Positions 1 to 9,267 of a stretch of 64,000 nucleotides of DNA are shown here, in pieces (the stretch's first letter is position 1; the number at the start of each line of letters is the position of its first letter). The stretch is taken from the NCBI RefSeq assembly GCF_036634175.1, contig NZ_JAZIFX010000001.1:2356001-2420000 (forward strand). The letters are read 5' to 3'. Origin of the DNA: Streptomyces sp. P9-A2 (GTDB lineage: Bacteria; Actinomycetota; Actinomycetes; Streptomycetales; Streptomycetaceae). The notes beneath the pieces are model-generated. The model did not search any database, was not told the origin of the DNA, and was given only the letters and a program-made list of their open reading frames with translations. The position numbers and the translations under genes were made by a program.

Positions 1-872
1 CAGGGGAAGGAGCCGGAGTACTCGGCGAGCAGTTCCAGGGTGGGCCTGCCGGTGGCGCTGAGGCGGATGACGGTGTCCTCGTTCTTGCGCAGGAAGGCCG
101 TCATGTCCTCGGCCGTGCGGGTGGTGGCGCCGAGGGTGCCGGCGAGGTCGGCCTCCTGCTCGGCGAGGGTGCCGCTGGTGGTGGTGAAGTCGGTGAGCGC
201 CGTGATGATGTCGGGTGCGGCGTCCGCGTAGACGTGGCCGACCTTCACGAGCTGTCTGAGGTCCCGGTTGAGGGTGGGCAGGTGGGGGTTGAACTTCCGC
301 AGGTGGTCGTCGAGCACGCCGAGCGTGTCGCCGAGCCGGTCGCCGCGACCCTCCAGGGCCTGCGAGACGGCCGACAGGGTGGCGGAGAGCTTCTGCGGCT
401 GGACCGCGGTGAGCATCGGCAGGACGTTGTCGAGGACCTGCTGGAGCTCGACGGCGTTCTCGGAGCGGTCCTGGGGGATGACGGCTCCGGCGGCCAGCGG
501 CCGGGGCGAGGGGTTCTCGGACGGTACGAGGGCCACGAACCGTTCGCCGAACAGGGTGGTCGGCAGCATCTGGGCGCGGACGTCGTCCGGTACCCGGTCC
601 AGGGTGCCGGGCTTCATGGCGAGGGTCAGCCGGGCGCCGTCGCCGTGGGTGTCGATGGAGCGGACCTCGCCGACGACGACACCGCGCAGTTTGACCTCGG
701 CGCCCGGGTGCATCTCGTTGCCGACGCTGCCGGTCTCGACGACCACCGGGTCGGAGTCGGTGAACCGCTTGTCGTAGACGGCGACGGCCAGCCAGATCAG
801 CAGGGCGGGCACCAGCAGGTACGCCACCCCGGCACAACGGCGGCCCAGTGTCGCGCCTCGTCGTCCGCTCAT
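1..872 (-). CDS. Mce family (MlaD-domain) protein, 3' end outside window
   Basis: Extracytoplasmic, membrane-anchored Mce protein, expected to form the periplasm-facing lipid conduit of an Mce ABC importer. The reading frame is open from the ATG at 872 to the window edge (about 290 residues). It has a short basic N-terminus, one hydrophobic anchor (about residues 14-29), then the MlaD core: a YDKRFTDSDPVVVET-type strand, the conserved GAEVKLRGVVVGEV segment around residues 50-65, and VRSIDTHGDGARLTL. A long helical region with heptad-like leucines follows (LDDHLRKFNPHLPTLNRDLRQL), as in the needle or coiled-coil part of Mce proteins. The ATG lies one base after the stop of the yrbE gene upstream, so the two are translationally coupled. 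Further mce genes would be expected leftward, outside the window. The substrate cannot be read from the sequence; mycobacterial relatives import sterols or fatty acids. Confidence 0.9.
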   Translation of the reverse strand, partial: MSGRRGATLGRRCAGVAYLLVPALLIWLAVAVYDKRFTDSDPVVVETGSVGNEMHPGAEVKLRGVVVGEVRSIDTHGDGARLTLAMKPGTLDRVPDDVRAQMLPTTLFGERFVALVPSENPSPRPLAAGAVIPQDRSENAVELQQVLDNVLPMLTAVQPQKLSATLSAVSQALEGRGDRLGDTLGVLDDHLRKFNPHLPTLNRDLRQLVKVGHVYADAAPDIITALTDFTTTSGTLAEQEADLAGTLGATTRTAEDMTAFLRKNEDTVIRLSATGRPTLELLAEYSGSFP

Positions 873-873
873 G

Positions 874-1680
874 TCACCCCGCCACCTTCACGGTCGTGGT
901 CGCGCCCCACAGGGCGAGCGACAGGAAGAAGTCGGTGACGCTGATCAGCACGATGGCGTTGCGCACGGACCGGCCGACCGCGATGCCGACACCGGCGGGG
1001 CCGCCCGAGGCGCGGTAGCCGTAGTAGCAGTGGGCCAGGATCACCATCACGCTGAAGATCAGCACTTTCAGCACGGAGAGCAGGACGTCCGTGGGCGAGA
1101 GGAAGAGGTTGAAGTAGTGGTCGTAGGTGCCCCGGGACTGGCCGTTGAACAGGACGGTCACGTAGCGGGACGCCACGTAGGAGGAGAGCAGCCCGATCGC
1201 GTAGAGCGGGACGATGGCGACGACGCCGGCGATGATGCGGGTGGTGACCAGGTAGGGCATGGAGCGGATGCCCATGCCCTCGAGGGCGTCGACCTCCTCG
1301 TTGATGCGCATGGCGCCGAGCTGGGCGGTGAAGCCGGCGCCGACGGTCGCGGAGAGGGCGAGTCCGGCGACGAGCGGGGCGATCTCGCGGGTGTTGAAGT
1401 AGGCGGAGACGAATCCGGTGAACGCGGCCGTGCCGATCTGGTCGAGGGCCGCGTAGCCCTGGAGTCCGACGACGGTTCCGGTGAAGAGCGTCATCGCGAT
1501 CATCACGCCGACGGTGCCGCCGACGACGCCGAGGCCTCCGGTGCCGAAGGCGACCTCGGCGAGGAGGCGCTGCACCTCCCTGAGGTAGCGGTGCAGGGTC
1601 CGCGGGATCCAGACCAGGGCCCGGGTGTAGAAGAGCAGTTGGTCGCCGGCGCGGTCGAGCAGGGCGAGCGGGGAGGCCAT
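874..1680 (-). CDS. YrbE/MlaE-type permease B of Mce transporter
   Basis: Second integral-membrane subunit of the Mce ABC lipid transporter (MlaE/permease family, 268 residues, the usual length). It has about five to six hydrophobic segments. The MlaE signature is visible around residues 120-140 (GAMRINEEVDALEGMGI), the cytoplasmic coupling segment that contacts the ATPase. It sits between yrbE-A (5-base gap) and the first mce gene (1-base gap), the standard yrbE-yrbE-mce order of actinobacteria, so the two permeases presumably form a heterodimer with the ATPase at 2447. Nothing looks truncated or unusual. Confidence 0.93.
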   Translation of the reverse strand: MASPLALLDRAGDQLLFYTRALVWIPRTLHRYLREVQRLLAEVAFGTGGLGVVGGTVGVMIAMTLFTGTVVGLQGYAALDQIGTAAFTGFVSAYFNTREIAPLVAGLALSATVGAGFTAQLGAMRINEEVDALEGMGIRSMPYLVTTRIIAGVVAIVPLYAIGLLSSYVASRYVTVLFNGQSRGTYDHYFNLFLSPTDVLLSVLKVLIFSVMVILAHCYYGYRASGGPAGVGIAVGRSVRNAIVLISVTDFFLSLALWGATTTVKVAG

Positions 1681-1685
1681 CGCGC

Positions 1686-2450
1686 TCAGCCTCCCTTCGG
1701 CGGGACGATCTGGAGGTAGCCGGCCGTCATCACCATGTTGACGAAGAAGAGCAGCAGGAAGGTGATGACGACGGACTGGTTGACGGCGTCGCCGACGCCC
1801 TTGGGGCCGCCGCGCGGGTTGAGGCCCCGGTAGGCGGCGACGATGCCCGCGATGAACCCGAAGACCAGCGCCTTGAGTTCGCTGATGTACAGGTCGGAGA
1901 GCTGGGCGAGGGCGGAGAAGCCGGCCAGGTAGGCGCCGGGGGTGCCGCCCTGCAGGACGACGTTGAAGAAGAAGCCGCCGAGGGTGCCGACGACGGAGAC
2001 CAGGCCGTTGAGCAGGACCGCCACGCCCATGGTGGCCAGCACCCGGGGCACGACCAGGCGTTGCACGGGCGAGACGCCCATGACCTCCATGGCGTCGAGT
2101 TCCTCGCGGATCTTGCGGGAGCCGAGGTCGGCGCAGATGGCGGAGCCGCCGGCGCCGGCGATGAGCAGGGCGACGATGAGCGGGCTCGCCTGCTGGACGA
2201 CGGCGAGGACGCTGGCGCCTCCGGTGAACGACTGGGTTCCCAGTTGCCGGGTCAGGGAGCCGACCTGGAGGGCGATGACGGCGCCGAAGGGGATCGAGAC
2301 GAGGGCGGCGGGCAGGATGGTGACGCCCGCGATGAACCAGAACTGTTCGACGAACTCGCGGAACTGGAAGGGTCTTCGGAAGACGGCGCGGCTCACTTCG
2401 GCGGTGAGCGCGAAGAGCCGGCCGGTCTGCCGCAGCGCGCCGGTGATCAT
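1686..2450 (-). CDS. YrbE/MlaE-type permease A of Mce transporter
   Basis: First integral-membrane subunit of the Mce importer (254 residues). The start chosen is the ATG at 2450 (MITGALRQTG...), which overlaps the stop of the ATPase gene in an ATGA; a much longer in-frame extension upstream would run through the ATPase gene and is not credible. The protein has the MlaE fold: N-terminal amphipathic helix (FRRPFQFREFVEQFWF), hydrophobic spans, and the coupling motif around residues 124-145 (IREELDAMEVMGVSPVQRL). It ends in the hydrophobic stretch VVITFLLLFFVNMVMTAGYL. It partners the second YrbE protein; the paired A/B permeases distinguish the actinobacterial Mce system from the single-permease Mla system of enterobacteria. 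Confidence 0.93.
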   Translation of the reverse strand: MITGALRQTGRLFALTAEVSRAVFRRPFQFREFVEQFWFIAGVTILPAALVSIPFGAVIALQVGSLTRQLGTQSFTGGASVLAVVQQASPLIVALLIAGAGGSAICADLGSRKIREELDAMEVMGVSPVQRLVVPRVLATMGVAVLLNGLVSVVGTLGGFFFNVVLQGGTPGAYLAGFSALAQLSDLYISELKALVFGFIAGIVAAYRGLNPRGGPKGVGDAVNQSVVITFLLLFFVNMVMTAGYLQIVPPKGG

Positions 2451-3454
2451 GCGCTGCTCCCGGTGGCGGGCATCGGCAACGTGGGTGCCTGGGCGGGGTG
2501 CGTGGAGGTCTCCCGGATGGCGGAGCGCGCGGCGGGCGGCAACCGGTCGAGCATGCCCATGACTCGTTCGCGCCGTCGGGCGACGGCCCGGCGCGGCGGG
2601 AGGCCGGGCGAGGGCTCCAGCTGCGGGACGATCCTGCGGGGCCGGACCTCGGCGGCGGCGGTGCCCGCCTCGGCGGCGAGGGTCGCCGCGTCCTTCTCCT
2701 CGGACATCCCGATGGGTCCCTCGCGCCGGCCGTCGAGGAACTGGGCCACGACCGGCTCCTCGCTGGTGAGCAGCACCTCGCGCGGGCCGAAGGTGACCAG
2801 CTCGCGCCGGAAGAGCATCCCCATGTTGTCGGGCACGGTGGCGGCGATGTCGAGATTGTGGGTGACGATCAGCATCGTCGCGTCGATCTGCGCGTTCAGG
2901 TCGATCAGCAGCTGGGAGAGGTAGGCGGTGCGGACCGGGTCGAGCCCGGAGTCCGGTTCGTCGCACAGGACGATCTGCGGGTCCAGCACGAGCGCGCGGG
3001 CCAGGCCGGCCCGCTTGCGCATGCCGCCGCTGATCTCCCCCGGCAGCTTGCCCTCCGCGCCCAGCAGTCCGACGATCTCGATCCGCTCCATGACGATGCG
3101 GCGGATCTCGGACTCCTTCTTGCGGGTGTGCTCGCGCAGCGGGAAGGCGATGTTGTCGAAGAGGGACATCGACCCGAAGAGGGCCCCGTCCTGAAACATG
3201 AGACCGAACAGTTTCCGGGTCTCGTAGATATCCCTCTCGGGACTGTTCACCATGTCCACCCCGTTGATGAGGACACGGCCCTGCTCGGGTTTGAGCAGCC
3301 CTATGAGCGACTTCAGGAAAACGGTCTTCCCGGTGCCGGACGGTCCCAGCATCACGCTCACCTCTCCGGCAGGAAGAGTGAGTGTCACGTCCCGCCAGAT
3401 ACTCTGCTTACCGAAGGACTTGGTCAGGCCCTCGACCACCACTTCGATTCCCAT
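2447..3454 (-). CDS. mkl: Mce transporter ATP-binding protein (MceG/Mkl-like)
   Basis: Cytoplasmic ATPase that powers the Mce lipid importer (335 residues). The ABC core is complete: Walker A GPSGTGKT (37-44), Q-loop MFQDGALF (about 87-94), signature ISGGMRKRAGLARAL (141-155), Walker B IVLCDEP (161-167) and the switch histidine in VTHN (about 199). The C-terminal extension of about 90 residues (EPVVAQFLDGRREGPIGM onward) is typical of MceG/Mkl proteins. The start ATG at 3454 is preceded by a very strong ribosome-binding site, GGAGGTGAT. It is the first gene of the leftward operon; in mycobacteria mkl is usually unlinked from mce, whereas here it is promoter-proximal. A repeat-rich regulatory region lies immediately upstream. 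Confidence 0.93.
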   Translation of the reverse strand: MGIEVVVEGLTKSFGKQSIWRDVTLTLPAGEVSVMLGPSGTGKTVFLKSLIGLLKPEQGRVLINGVDMVNSPERDIYETRKLFGLMFQDGALFGSMSLFDNIAFPLREHTRKKESEIRRIVMERIEIVGLLGAEGKLPGEISGGMRKRAGLARALVLDPQIVLCDEPDSGLDPVRTAYLSQLLIDLNAQIDATMLIVTHNLDIAATVPDNMGMLFRRELVTFGPREVLLTSEEPVVAQFLDGRREGPIGMSEEKDAATLAAEAGTAAAEVRPRRIVPQLEPSPGLPPRRAVARRRERVMGMLDRLPPAARSAIRETSTHPAQAPTLPMPATGSSA

Positions 3455-3558
3455 ATCACCTCCAGCGGACGCAGGTCTGATGTGCGCTGCGGGCGCACGT
3501 TAAGTCGGTGCGGAGCGTCATGACAACGGGCGCGGCGCCGGATTCCCCTCCCCTTTCC

Positions 3559-3887
3559 GGAACTTGTCACCGCGCAGACAACCCGCCCGGCCGCACTTGT
3601 CTCCGGGGAGACAGGGGCAGGGTCCCGCGGCTCCGGGGGTGCGGATCCGCGAGACCCTGCCTACGGACGTCCGGGCCCGGTGGGAGGGTGAGGCCGGAAA
3701 GCATCCGCCGCGGCTCCGGCCGACGGGGGCCACCGACCTGGAGCCGAGCACCGCACCGGCACGTTACGGCCCAGTAACCTCGGCGGGCAATACCGGGATC
3801 CGAGTTTTCCGGGATACCCACTTCAGCCATCCGGAACCTGTCAGCGCGCAGCTAAAAACGCCCCGGAAATTGTCATCGGGTGAGCAG
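3559..3887. promoter_or_regulatory. Repeated TTGTC-type operator candidates upstream of mce operon
   Basis: The 715-base gap between the divergent mce operon and the secreted-protein gene has no convincing ORF but holds four related elements. Two are inverted repeats of the form TTGTC-N8-GACA: 3564-3581 (TTGTC...GACAA) and 3597-3614, whose centre TGTCTCCGGGGAGACA (3598-3613) has 7-bp arms that match perfectly. Two more degenerate copies share the left half: GGAACCTGTCAGCGCGCAG at 3833-3851 (17 of 19 bases equal to 3559-3577) and GGAAATTGTCATCGGGTGAG at 3865-3884. This arrangement suggests a dimeric regulator binding several sites between two promoters. A TTGACA hexamer at 3948-3953 could be a -35 box for the rightward gene, but no good -10 box is placed for it. 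Confidence 0.45.
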
Positions 3888-3965
3888 GGCCGCTCGGCGG
3901 CGGGCGGCGACCGGCGAGATCACGTCCCGCCGGACGAAACGTCGACATTGACAGCCCATGACTAA

Positions 3966-4805
<840 letters not shown>

Positions 4806-4813
4806 GGCGCCAC

Positions 4814-4861
4814 CGGTCCGCGTCCGCCCGGCCGGCATTCCGGCCGGGCGGACGCGGACCG
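4814..4861 (+). terminator. Strong hairpin terminator
   Basis: A perfect inverted repeat with a 22-bp stem (4814-4835 with 4840-4861) and a 4-base loop (CATT) begins 8 bases after the stop of the secreted-protein gene. There is no U-tract, as usual in Streptomyces. Confidence 0.85.
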
Positions 4862-4934
4862 TGCGTGCCGGACCTCGCCGATACCGGCGGTCGGTTCCAG
4901 GTTCCAGGTTCCGAACGACTCGAGCGGAGCAGCG

Positions 4935-6530
4935 TTGAGAGACACCCGTACCGTCACGTCCCGGCCGTCCCGCGTCCGCGCCAGGAGCGCGGCGATCGCC
5001 GCGTTCGTCGTGCTCGCCGCCATGGTTCCGGCCGCGGCCTCCGCCGCGGGCACCCAGGAGGTCGACACCGAACTTCCCTACGTCTGTGCGCTCCCCTCGG
5101 GAGAGCGGCCCGCGACGGTACGGATCTCGGCGGACTTCCCGGACCGGGCGAAGGCGGGCGAGGCGTTCTCGCCCACCGATGTCACCACCACCGTGGAACT
5201 CCCGGCGGAGGCGGTCACGGACCTCACCGCGCTCGAGGCCACCACCGCGCGGGCAGCCACCCGCCTCACCGTCGGCGTCGCCCAGAACGAGGCCACGGCC
5301 GAGGCGACCTGGCGCGGCACCGCGGAACCGGTCACCCTTCCCGTGTCCGGACCGCTGACGCTGACCGCGACGGGTGACGTCCCGTCGGTGACCGGGCAGA
5401 GCGAAGGCGAGCTGACGTTCTCCGCCGGGAACCTCGCCGTCGACCTGTCGCTCGGCACCGCGGACGAGGACACCACCGGTCCCGGGACGCTGACCGTCGA
5501 CTGCTCCCCCGCCGAAGGCGCGCCGGCGAAAGGGCCGCTGGCCACCGTGCCGGTCGGTACGGACACGGCGGAGCCGAACGGCTCGCCGTCCTCGTCCGAT
5601 CCCTCCCCCGATCCCTCCCCCGGGACACCGGGCCCCTCCTCCGGGACACCGGACGAACCGGAGGACCGACAGGGGGACCGCGCGCCGAGGGTGGCGGAGA
5701 CCTCGCCCGGCGCCGCCGCGGACCGTGACGCACCGCCGTGCCTCTACGACGACGAGCACCCGGCCACGTCGTCGTCGCTGAACGCCTACGCCACGGGCTA
5801 CACCAACGTGAAGAAGCTGGACGCCGCCTCGTACCTGCCGGCGTCCTGCATGCTGATCGAACAGGGGAACCCCGTGGACGGCCCTGCCGACCCGGACCAC
5901 CTCGTCTTCGACACCGTGTCGTACGCCGACTTCCACTACGAGGGACGCAAGGAGACGCCTCCCTTCGAGAGCACCTTCCTGGCTTTCGGCTTCACTCCCG
6001 TGAAAGCCACCATGGTGCTGAAGCAGACGGGCCCCATCACCATCCACTCGCGCATCAAGCTGCGCTGGTCCGACTTCAGAACGATCACGGACACCTACGT
6101 CCGGGCTCCACTGACCCTCCATGTGACCGACCTCGAGGTCAACGGAACCCCTCTGGACGTCGGCCCCGGCTGCAGGACCGAGAAGTCCCTCACCTCCGTA
6201 GAGCCGGATCCCGCGCACCATCCCGGTGACCACCTGGTGCTGTACGGCAGGGGCGAGCAGGACCTCGGCATGCCGGCCACCGGCTACCTGCTCCTGTCCG
6301 GCGGTGTCCTGTCCGGTGAGGCGACCGTCCCGGCCTTCACCGGCTGCGGCGCCGGCGGCGAGAACCTCGACCGCCTCCTCACCGCCTCCGTCTCCGGTCC
6401 CGGCAACCAGATCAAGCAGGTCCAGGGCCAGACCTGCAGCATCGCCAATCCGGTGTTCGGAGACGAGTTCAACGCACCCCAGTGCACCGGCGACCTGCAG
6501 CCGCACGTGATCCCCGTTCCCGAACGCTGA
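4935..6530 (+). CDS. Secreted DUF6801-like protein with Pro/Ser linker, 531 aa
   Basis: Predicted exported two-domain protein. It starts with TTG at 4935, chosen because GGAG (4926-4929) is correctly spaced and the first 36 residues form a signal peptide (basic region, then AAIAAFVVLAAMVPAAASA). Residues about 40-190 (YVCALPSGERPATVRISADF through LTVDCSPA) look like the DUF6801 beta domain found in Streptomyces secreted proteins, with a cysteine at each end. A flexible linker rich in Pro, Ser and Gly follows (about 200-265), including a repeated DPSPDPSPGTPGPSSGTP stretch. The C-terminal domain (about 270-531) has six or more cysteines and is unknown to me. No LPXTG or membrane anchor is present. 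It lies between two other secreted-protein genes beside the Mce operon, which hints at a cell-surface role. Confidence 0.75.
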   Translation: MRDTRTVTSRPSRVRARSAAIAAFVVLAAMVPAAASAAGTQEVDTELPYVCALPSGERPATVRISADFPDRAKAGEAFSPTDVTTTVELPAEAVTDLTALEATTARAATRLTVGVAQNEATAEATWRGTAEPVTLPVSGPLTLTATGDVPSVTGQSEGELTFSAGNLAVDLSLGTADEDTTGPGTLTVDCSPAEGAPAKGPLATVPVGTDTAEPNGSPSSSDPSPDPSPGTPGPSSGTPDEPEDRQGDRAPRVAETSPGAAADRDAPPCLYDDEHPATSSSLNAYATGYTNVKKLDAASYLPASCMLIEQGNPVDGPADPDHLVFDTVSYADFHYEGRKETPPFESTFLAFGFTPVKATMVLKQTGPITIHSRIKLRWSDFRTITDTYVRAPLTLHVTDLEVNGTPLDVGPGCRTEKSLTSVEPDPAHHPGDHLVLYGRGEQDLGMPATGYLLLSGGVLSGEATVPAFTGCGAGGENLDRLLTASVSGPGNQIKQVQGQTCSIANPVFGDEFNAPQCTGDLQPHVIPVPER

Positions 6531-6540
6531 GCCGCTCCCC

Positions 6541-6570
6541 CTCTCGCCACTGCCCCTCTCGCCACTGCCC
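6541..6570 (+). repeat. 15-bp tandem duplication before a start codon
   Basis: CTCTCGCCACTGCCC occurs twice in direct tandem (6541-6555 and 6556-6570), between the stop of the DUF6801-like gene and the ribosome-binding site GGAAGG (6580-6585) of the next gene. Confidence 0.8.
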
Positions 6571-6592
6571 CTCCTCCACGGAAGGCCCCACC

Positions 6593-7534
6593 ATGCCCCT
6601 GCTCTCCACCCGCACCCGGCTCGCGACCGTCTCCGCGCTGACCGCGCTCGGCGCCTTCGCCTCCATGGGCACCGCCACCGCCGCCGACCCCGCGCTGAAC
6701 GGCGAGTGGGCACCCTTCACCCGCTGCCCCGTGAACGCCCCCGCGATGCTGGCCGCGGACGGCCTCGAGAAGACCCCGCAGTGCGTGGTCTCCACCTCCG
6801 CCGGCGGCACCATCAAACTGGGCGAGACCACCGTCGTCACCGGGAAGACCGACCTCCAGCTCGGCATCGTGCAGAACGCGGACGGCACCAGCAGCGTGGT
6901 CGCCCCCTCCTCCGGCGCGCTCGTCGCCGACCCCGCCACCGTTCCCGGCGGCCTGCTCGGCCTGATGTGTCCGAGCGACATGCCGGTGATCACGGCCATC
7001 TGCAAGTCGCTCGACAACTCCTCGCTCAACAGGATCACCGCCACCATGGAGTCCGTCGGCGCGCCCTACGCCTTCGACCAGACCGCGGGCATCCTCACCG
7101 ACCTGCCGATCGTCGCCCTCCCGGTCCGCATCCACCTGGAGAACCCGCTCCTGGGCAGCAGGTGCTACGTCGGAACGGCCGCCAACCCCATCCTCCTGCG
7201 CCCGGAGAACCGCAACTACCCCGAGTTCGGGATGAGCTTCTTCCAGGGTGACGGCACCCTGGACGAGGCCGGTGAGATGAGCCGGATCAACCTCACCGGC
7301 GCCACCCAGAACGACAGCACCTTCGCGGTCCCCGCGGCCACCGGCTGCGGCCTGAACGTCGGCCTGATCAACGCGGCGGTCAACGCGAAGACCGGGCTGC
7401 CCTCCGCCTCGGGGCACAACAGCCTCACTCTCAACAGCACCCGGACCGGCCTCACCGGCCTCAACGCGCCCGGGACCGTCGCCCCCGACGCCGGCAGGGT
7501 GCTCGCGGAGAACTGGCACTCCGCCGTCAATTGA
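6593..7534 (+). CDS. Secreted protein of unknown function, 313 aa
   Basis: Exported protein with a Sec signal peptide (residues about 1-31, ending ATA-ADPAL). The mature part carries eight cysteines at intervals (TRCPV, PQCVV, LMCPS, AICKS, SRCYV, TGCGL among them), so several disulfides are likely. The segment GGLLGLMCPSDMPVITAICK is a hydrophobic hairpin. I know no named domain. The start at 6593 is preferred over in-frame codons upstream because GGAAGG is at 6580-6585 and the signal peptide begins there. It is 62 bases downstream of the DUF6801-like gene and may be co-transcribed with it. The insertion element starts right after its stop codon, between the gene and a plausible terminator hairpin at 9364. 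Confidence 0.78.
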   Translation: MPLLSTRTRLATVSALTALGAFASMGTATAADPALNGEWAPFTRCPVNAPAMLAADGLEKTPQCVVSTSAGGTIKLGETTVVTGKTDLQLGIVQNADGTSSVVAPSSGALVADPATVPGGLLGLMCPSDMPVITAICKSLDNSSLNRITATMESVGAPYAFDQTAGILTDLPIVALPVRIHLENPLLGSRCYVGTAANPILLRPENRNYPEFGMSFFQGDGTLDEAGEMSRINLTGATQNDSTFAVPAATGCGLNVGLINAAVNAKTGLPSASGHNSLTLNSTRTGLTGLNAPGTVAPDAGRVLAENWHSAVN

Positions 7535-7535
7535 C

Positions 7536-7700
7536 GTGCTCCCTGGCCTAAAGTCCAGGGATTCCGGCCTGGCTCGTCTGAGCCTTCCGGGGGCTTCCTG
7601 CTTCAACGCGCTGTGCGGGCACGTGTGCCCGTCTTACCGGCGCTCCACAGGCGTTTAGCGTCTCTGCCCGTCCGGCGGCGACGATGCGGCGTCCTTCGAA
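7536..7700 (-). ncRNA. Predicted omega (reRNA) scaffold at TnpB 3' end
   Basis: In IS200/IS605 elements the guide RNA of TnpB derives from the 3' end of tnpB and the right end of the element. The matching interval here contains several hairpins (GCGGGCACGTGTGCCCG region near 7615-7632, CCTGGACTTTAGGCCAGG near 7550). The guide would be the roughly 16 bases just beyond the element, inside the end of the secreted-protein gene at 7520-7535. This is inferred from the family; boundaries are uncertain. Confidence 0.4.
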
Positions 7701-8804
7701 AAGGACGTTGCGGGCTGCGTTGTGGTCGCGGTCGTGCACGGTGCCACAGGCCCTGCACGTCCACTTCCGGACGTGCAGGGGCTTGGGGCCGTCCCTGAAT
7801 CCGCAGGCCGAGCAGACCTGAGAGGACGGAAAAGCGCGGTCCACCTCGGCGAAGGTGCGGCCGTGCAGAGCCGCCTTGTACTCCAGCATGCCGACGAACG
7901 CGGACCATCCCGCGTCGTGCACGGACTTGGCGAGCCGGGTGCGCCCGAGGCCGGACACCGCGAGGTCTTCCACATACACCGCTTGGTTGTCGCGAATGAT
8001 CTGTGTGGATGCCTTGTGGTGGAAGTCCCGGCGCCGGTCCGCCACCTTGGCGTGCTGGCGTGCGACCTTGACGCGGGCCTTGGCCCGGTTCTTCGATCCC
8101 TTGGCCTTGCGGGACAGCTCCCGCTGAAGACGCCTGAGCTTCTTCTCCGCCCGGCGCAGGAAGCGAGGACTGTCGATCTTGCTGCCGTCGGACAGGACCG
8201 CGAAGGCGGACAGGCCGAGGTCGATACCGGACTCCGCCTCCACGTCCGGGAGGATGTCCGGCTCGGTGTCCACGACGAAGCTGAGGAAGTACCGGCCGCA
8301 GCTGTCTTTGGTGATGGTCAGGGACGTGGGTGCGGCCGGAAGCCGGCGCGACCACCTGGCCTTGAGGTCGCCGACCTTGGCCACGTACACCGTGCCGTCG
8401 CTCTTCAGGGAGAAGGCGTTGGTGTTCAGGCGGATCGACTGCCGGGTGTCTTTCTTCGATTTGTAGCGGGGCGGGCCGACCTTGCGGCCCTGCCGCTTGC
8501 CCTTGACCGAGTCGAAGAAGTTCTTGTAGGCGGTGTCCAGGTCTCGCAGGGACTGTTGCAGGACGACCGCGGAGACGTCGGCGAGCCAGGAGCGTTCCTC
8601 AGTGCGCTTGGCCTGGGTGATGCGAAGCCGGGACAGTTCGGCCGACTTCACGTACGGCTCTCCCGCCGCGTGTGCTTCCTTCCGGTCGCGCAGGCAGTCG
8701 TTCCACACCACGCGGGCACACCCGAACGCACTGGCCAGCGCACGGCGCTGGGCGGTGTCCGGGTAGGCCCGGTAGTTGTAGCGAAGCTGCACAAACCGTG
8801 ACAC
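7548..8804 (-). CDS. tnpB: TnpB RNA-guided nuclease of IS200/IS605 element
   Basis: TnpB is the transposon-encoded RNA-guided DNA endonuclease ancestral to Cas12. This copy (418 residues) looks intact. The RuvC-like active site is complete: D195 (GIDLGLSA), E279 (YVEDLAV) and D360 (HDRDHNAARN). The zinc ribbon CSAC (331-334) and CRAC (350-353) lies between the last two motifs. The N-terminal wedge/REC part starts with the usual RYNYRAYPDTAQR motif. It reads away from the damaged tnpA gene; the two start codons are 17 bases apart. The last about 40 residues overlap the region expected to be copied into the guide RNA. Because the triad is intact while tnpA is broken, it may still cut or regulate. 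Confidence 0.92.
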   Translation of the reverse strand: MSRFVQLRYNYRAYPDTAQRRALASAFGCARVVWNDCLRDRKEAHAAGEPYVKSAELSRLRITQAKRTEERSWLADVSAVVLQQSLRDLDTAYKNFFDSVKGKRQGRKVGPPRYKSKKDTRQSIRLNTNAFSLKSDGTVYVAKVGDLKARWSRRLPAAPTSLTITKDSCGRYFLSFVVDTEPDILPDVEAESGIDLGLSAFAVLSDGSKIDSPRFLRRAEKKLRRLQRELSRKAKGSKNRAKARVKVARQHAKVADRRRDFHHKASTQIIRDNQAVYVEDLAVSGLGRTRLAKSVHDAGWSAFVGMLEYKAALHGRTFAEVDRAFPSSQVCSACGFRDGPKPLHVRKWTCRACGTVHDRDHNAARNVLFEGRRIVAAGRAETLNACGAPVRRAHVPAQRVEAGSPRKAQTSQAGIPGL

Positions 8805-8821
8805 TACTACGATTTGATCTC

Positions 8822-9267
8822 ATGGAGGGGCAGAACGACTACAGGCGTGGCAGGCATGTCGTTTCGGCGATGCGTGTGCACGTGGTCTTTGTGACGAAGT
8901 ACCGGCGCGGGGTGTTCAACGACGAGATGCTGACGCGCTGCGAAGAGATCACGCGCAAGGTCTGTGAGGACTTCGAAGCAGAGCTGAAGGAGTTCAACGG
9001 CGAACGCGATCACGTCCACCTCCTGGTGCACCACCCGCCCAAGGTCGCCGTCTCGAAGCTGGTCAACAGCCTCAAGGGAGTCTCCGCCCGCCGGATACGG
9101 CTGGGGGCACCTCCCGGCCGAAGACTGGGGGAGAGTTCACCGGCCGGATCAACCGCGCCATCATGCACGGGCACCTGTGGTCGCCCTCGTACTTCTCCGC
9201 ATCGTGCGGCGGAGCACCGTTGGCGATCGTCCGCCAGTACATCGAGCAGCAAAAACGTCCGCTCTGA
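8822..9267 (+). pseudogene. tnpA: TnpA Y1 transposase, frameshifted by a ~30-bp insertion
   Basis: IS200-like single-strand transposase. The first 93 residues are normal: MEGQNDYRRGRHVVSAMRVH start, and the HUH metal site in GERDHVHLLVHHPPK. After SARRIR (about 9100) the expected continuation EFTGRINRAIMHGHLWSPSY is found in another frame. The cause is an insertion beginning CTGGGGGCACCTCCCGGCCG at 9101-9120, about 29-30 bases, a small GC-rich element with partly self-complementary ends. The catalytic tyrosine (RQYIEQQKRP, near 9235) therefore lies out of frame. The ancestral stop is TGA at 9265-9267; the shifted frame reads on without homology. Confidence 0.85.

Noticed and set aside
3518..3965. 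Small frames in the mce/secreted-protein gap
   Set aside because: Overlapping frames on both strands, low-complexity products, no ribosome-binding sites; the region is better explained as regulatory.
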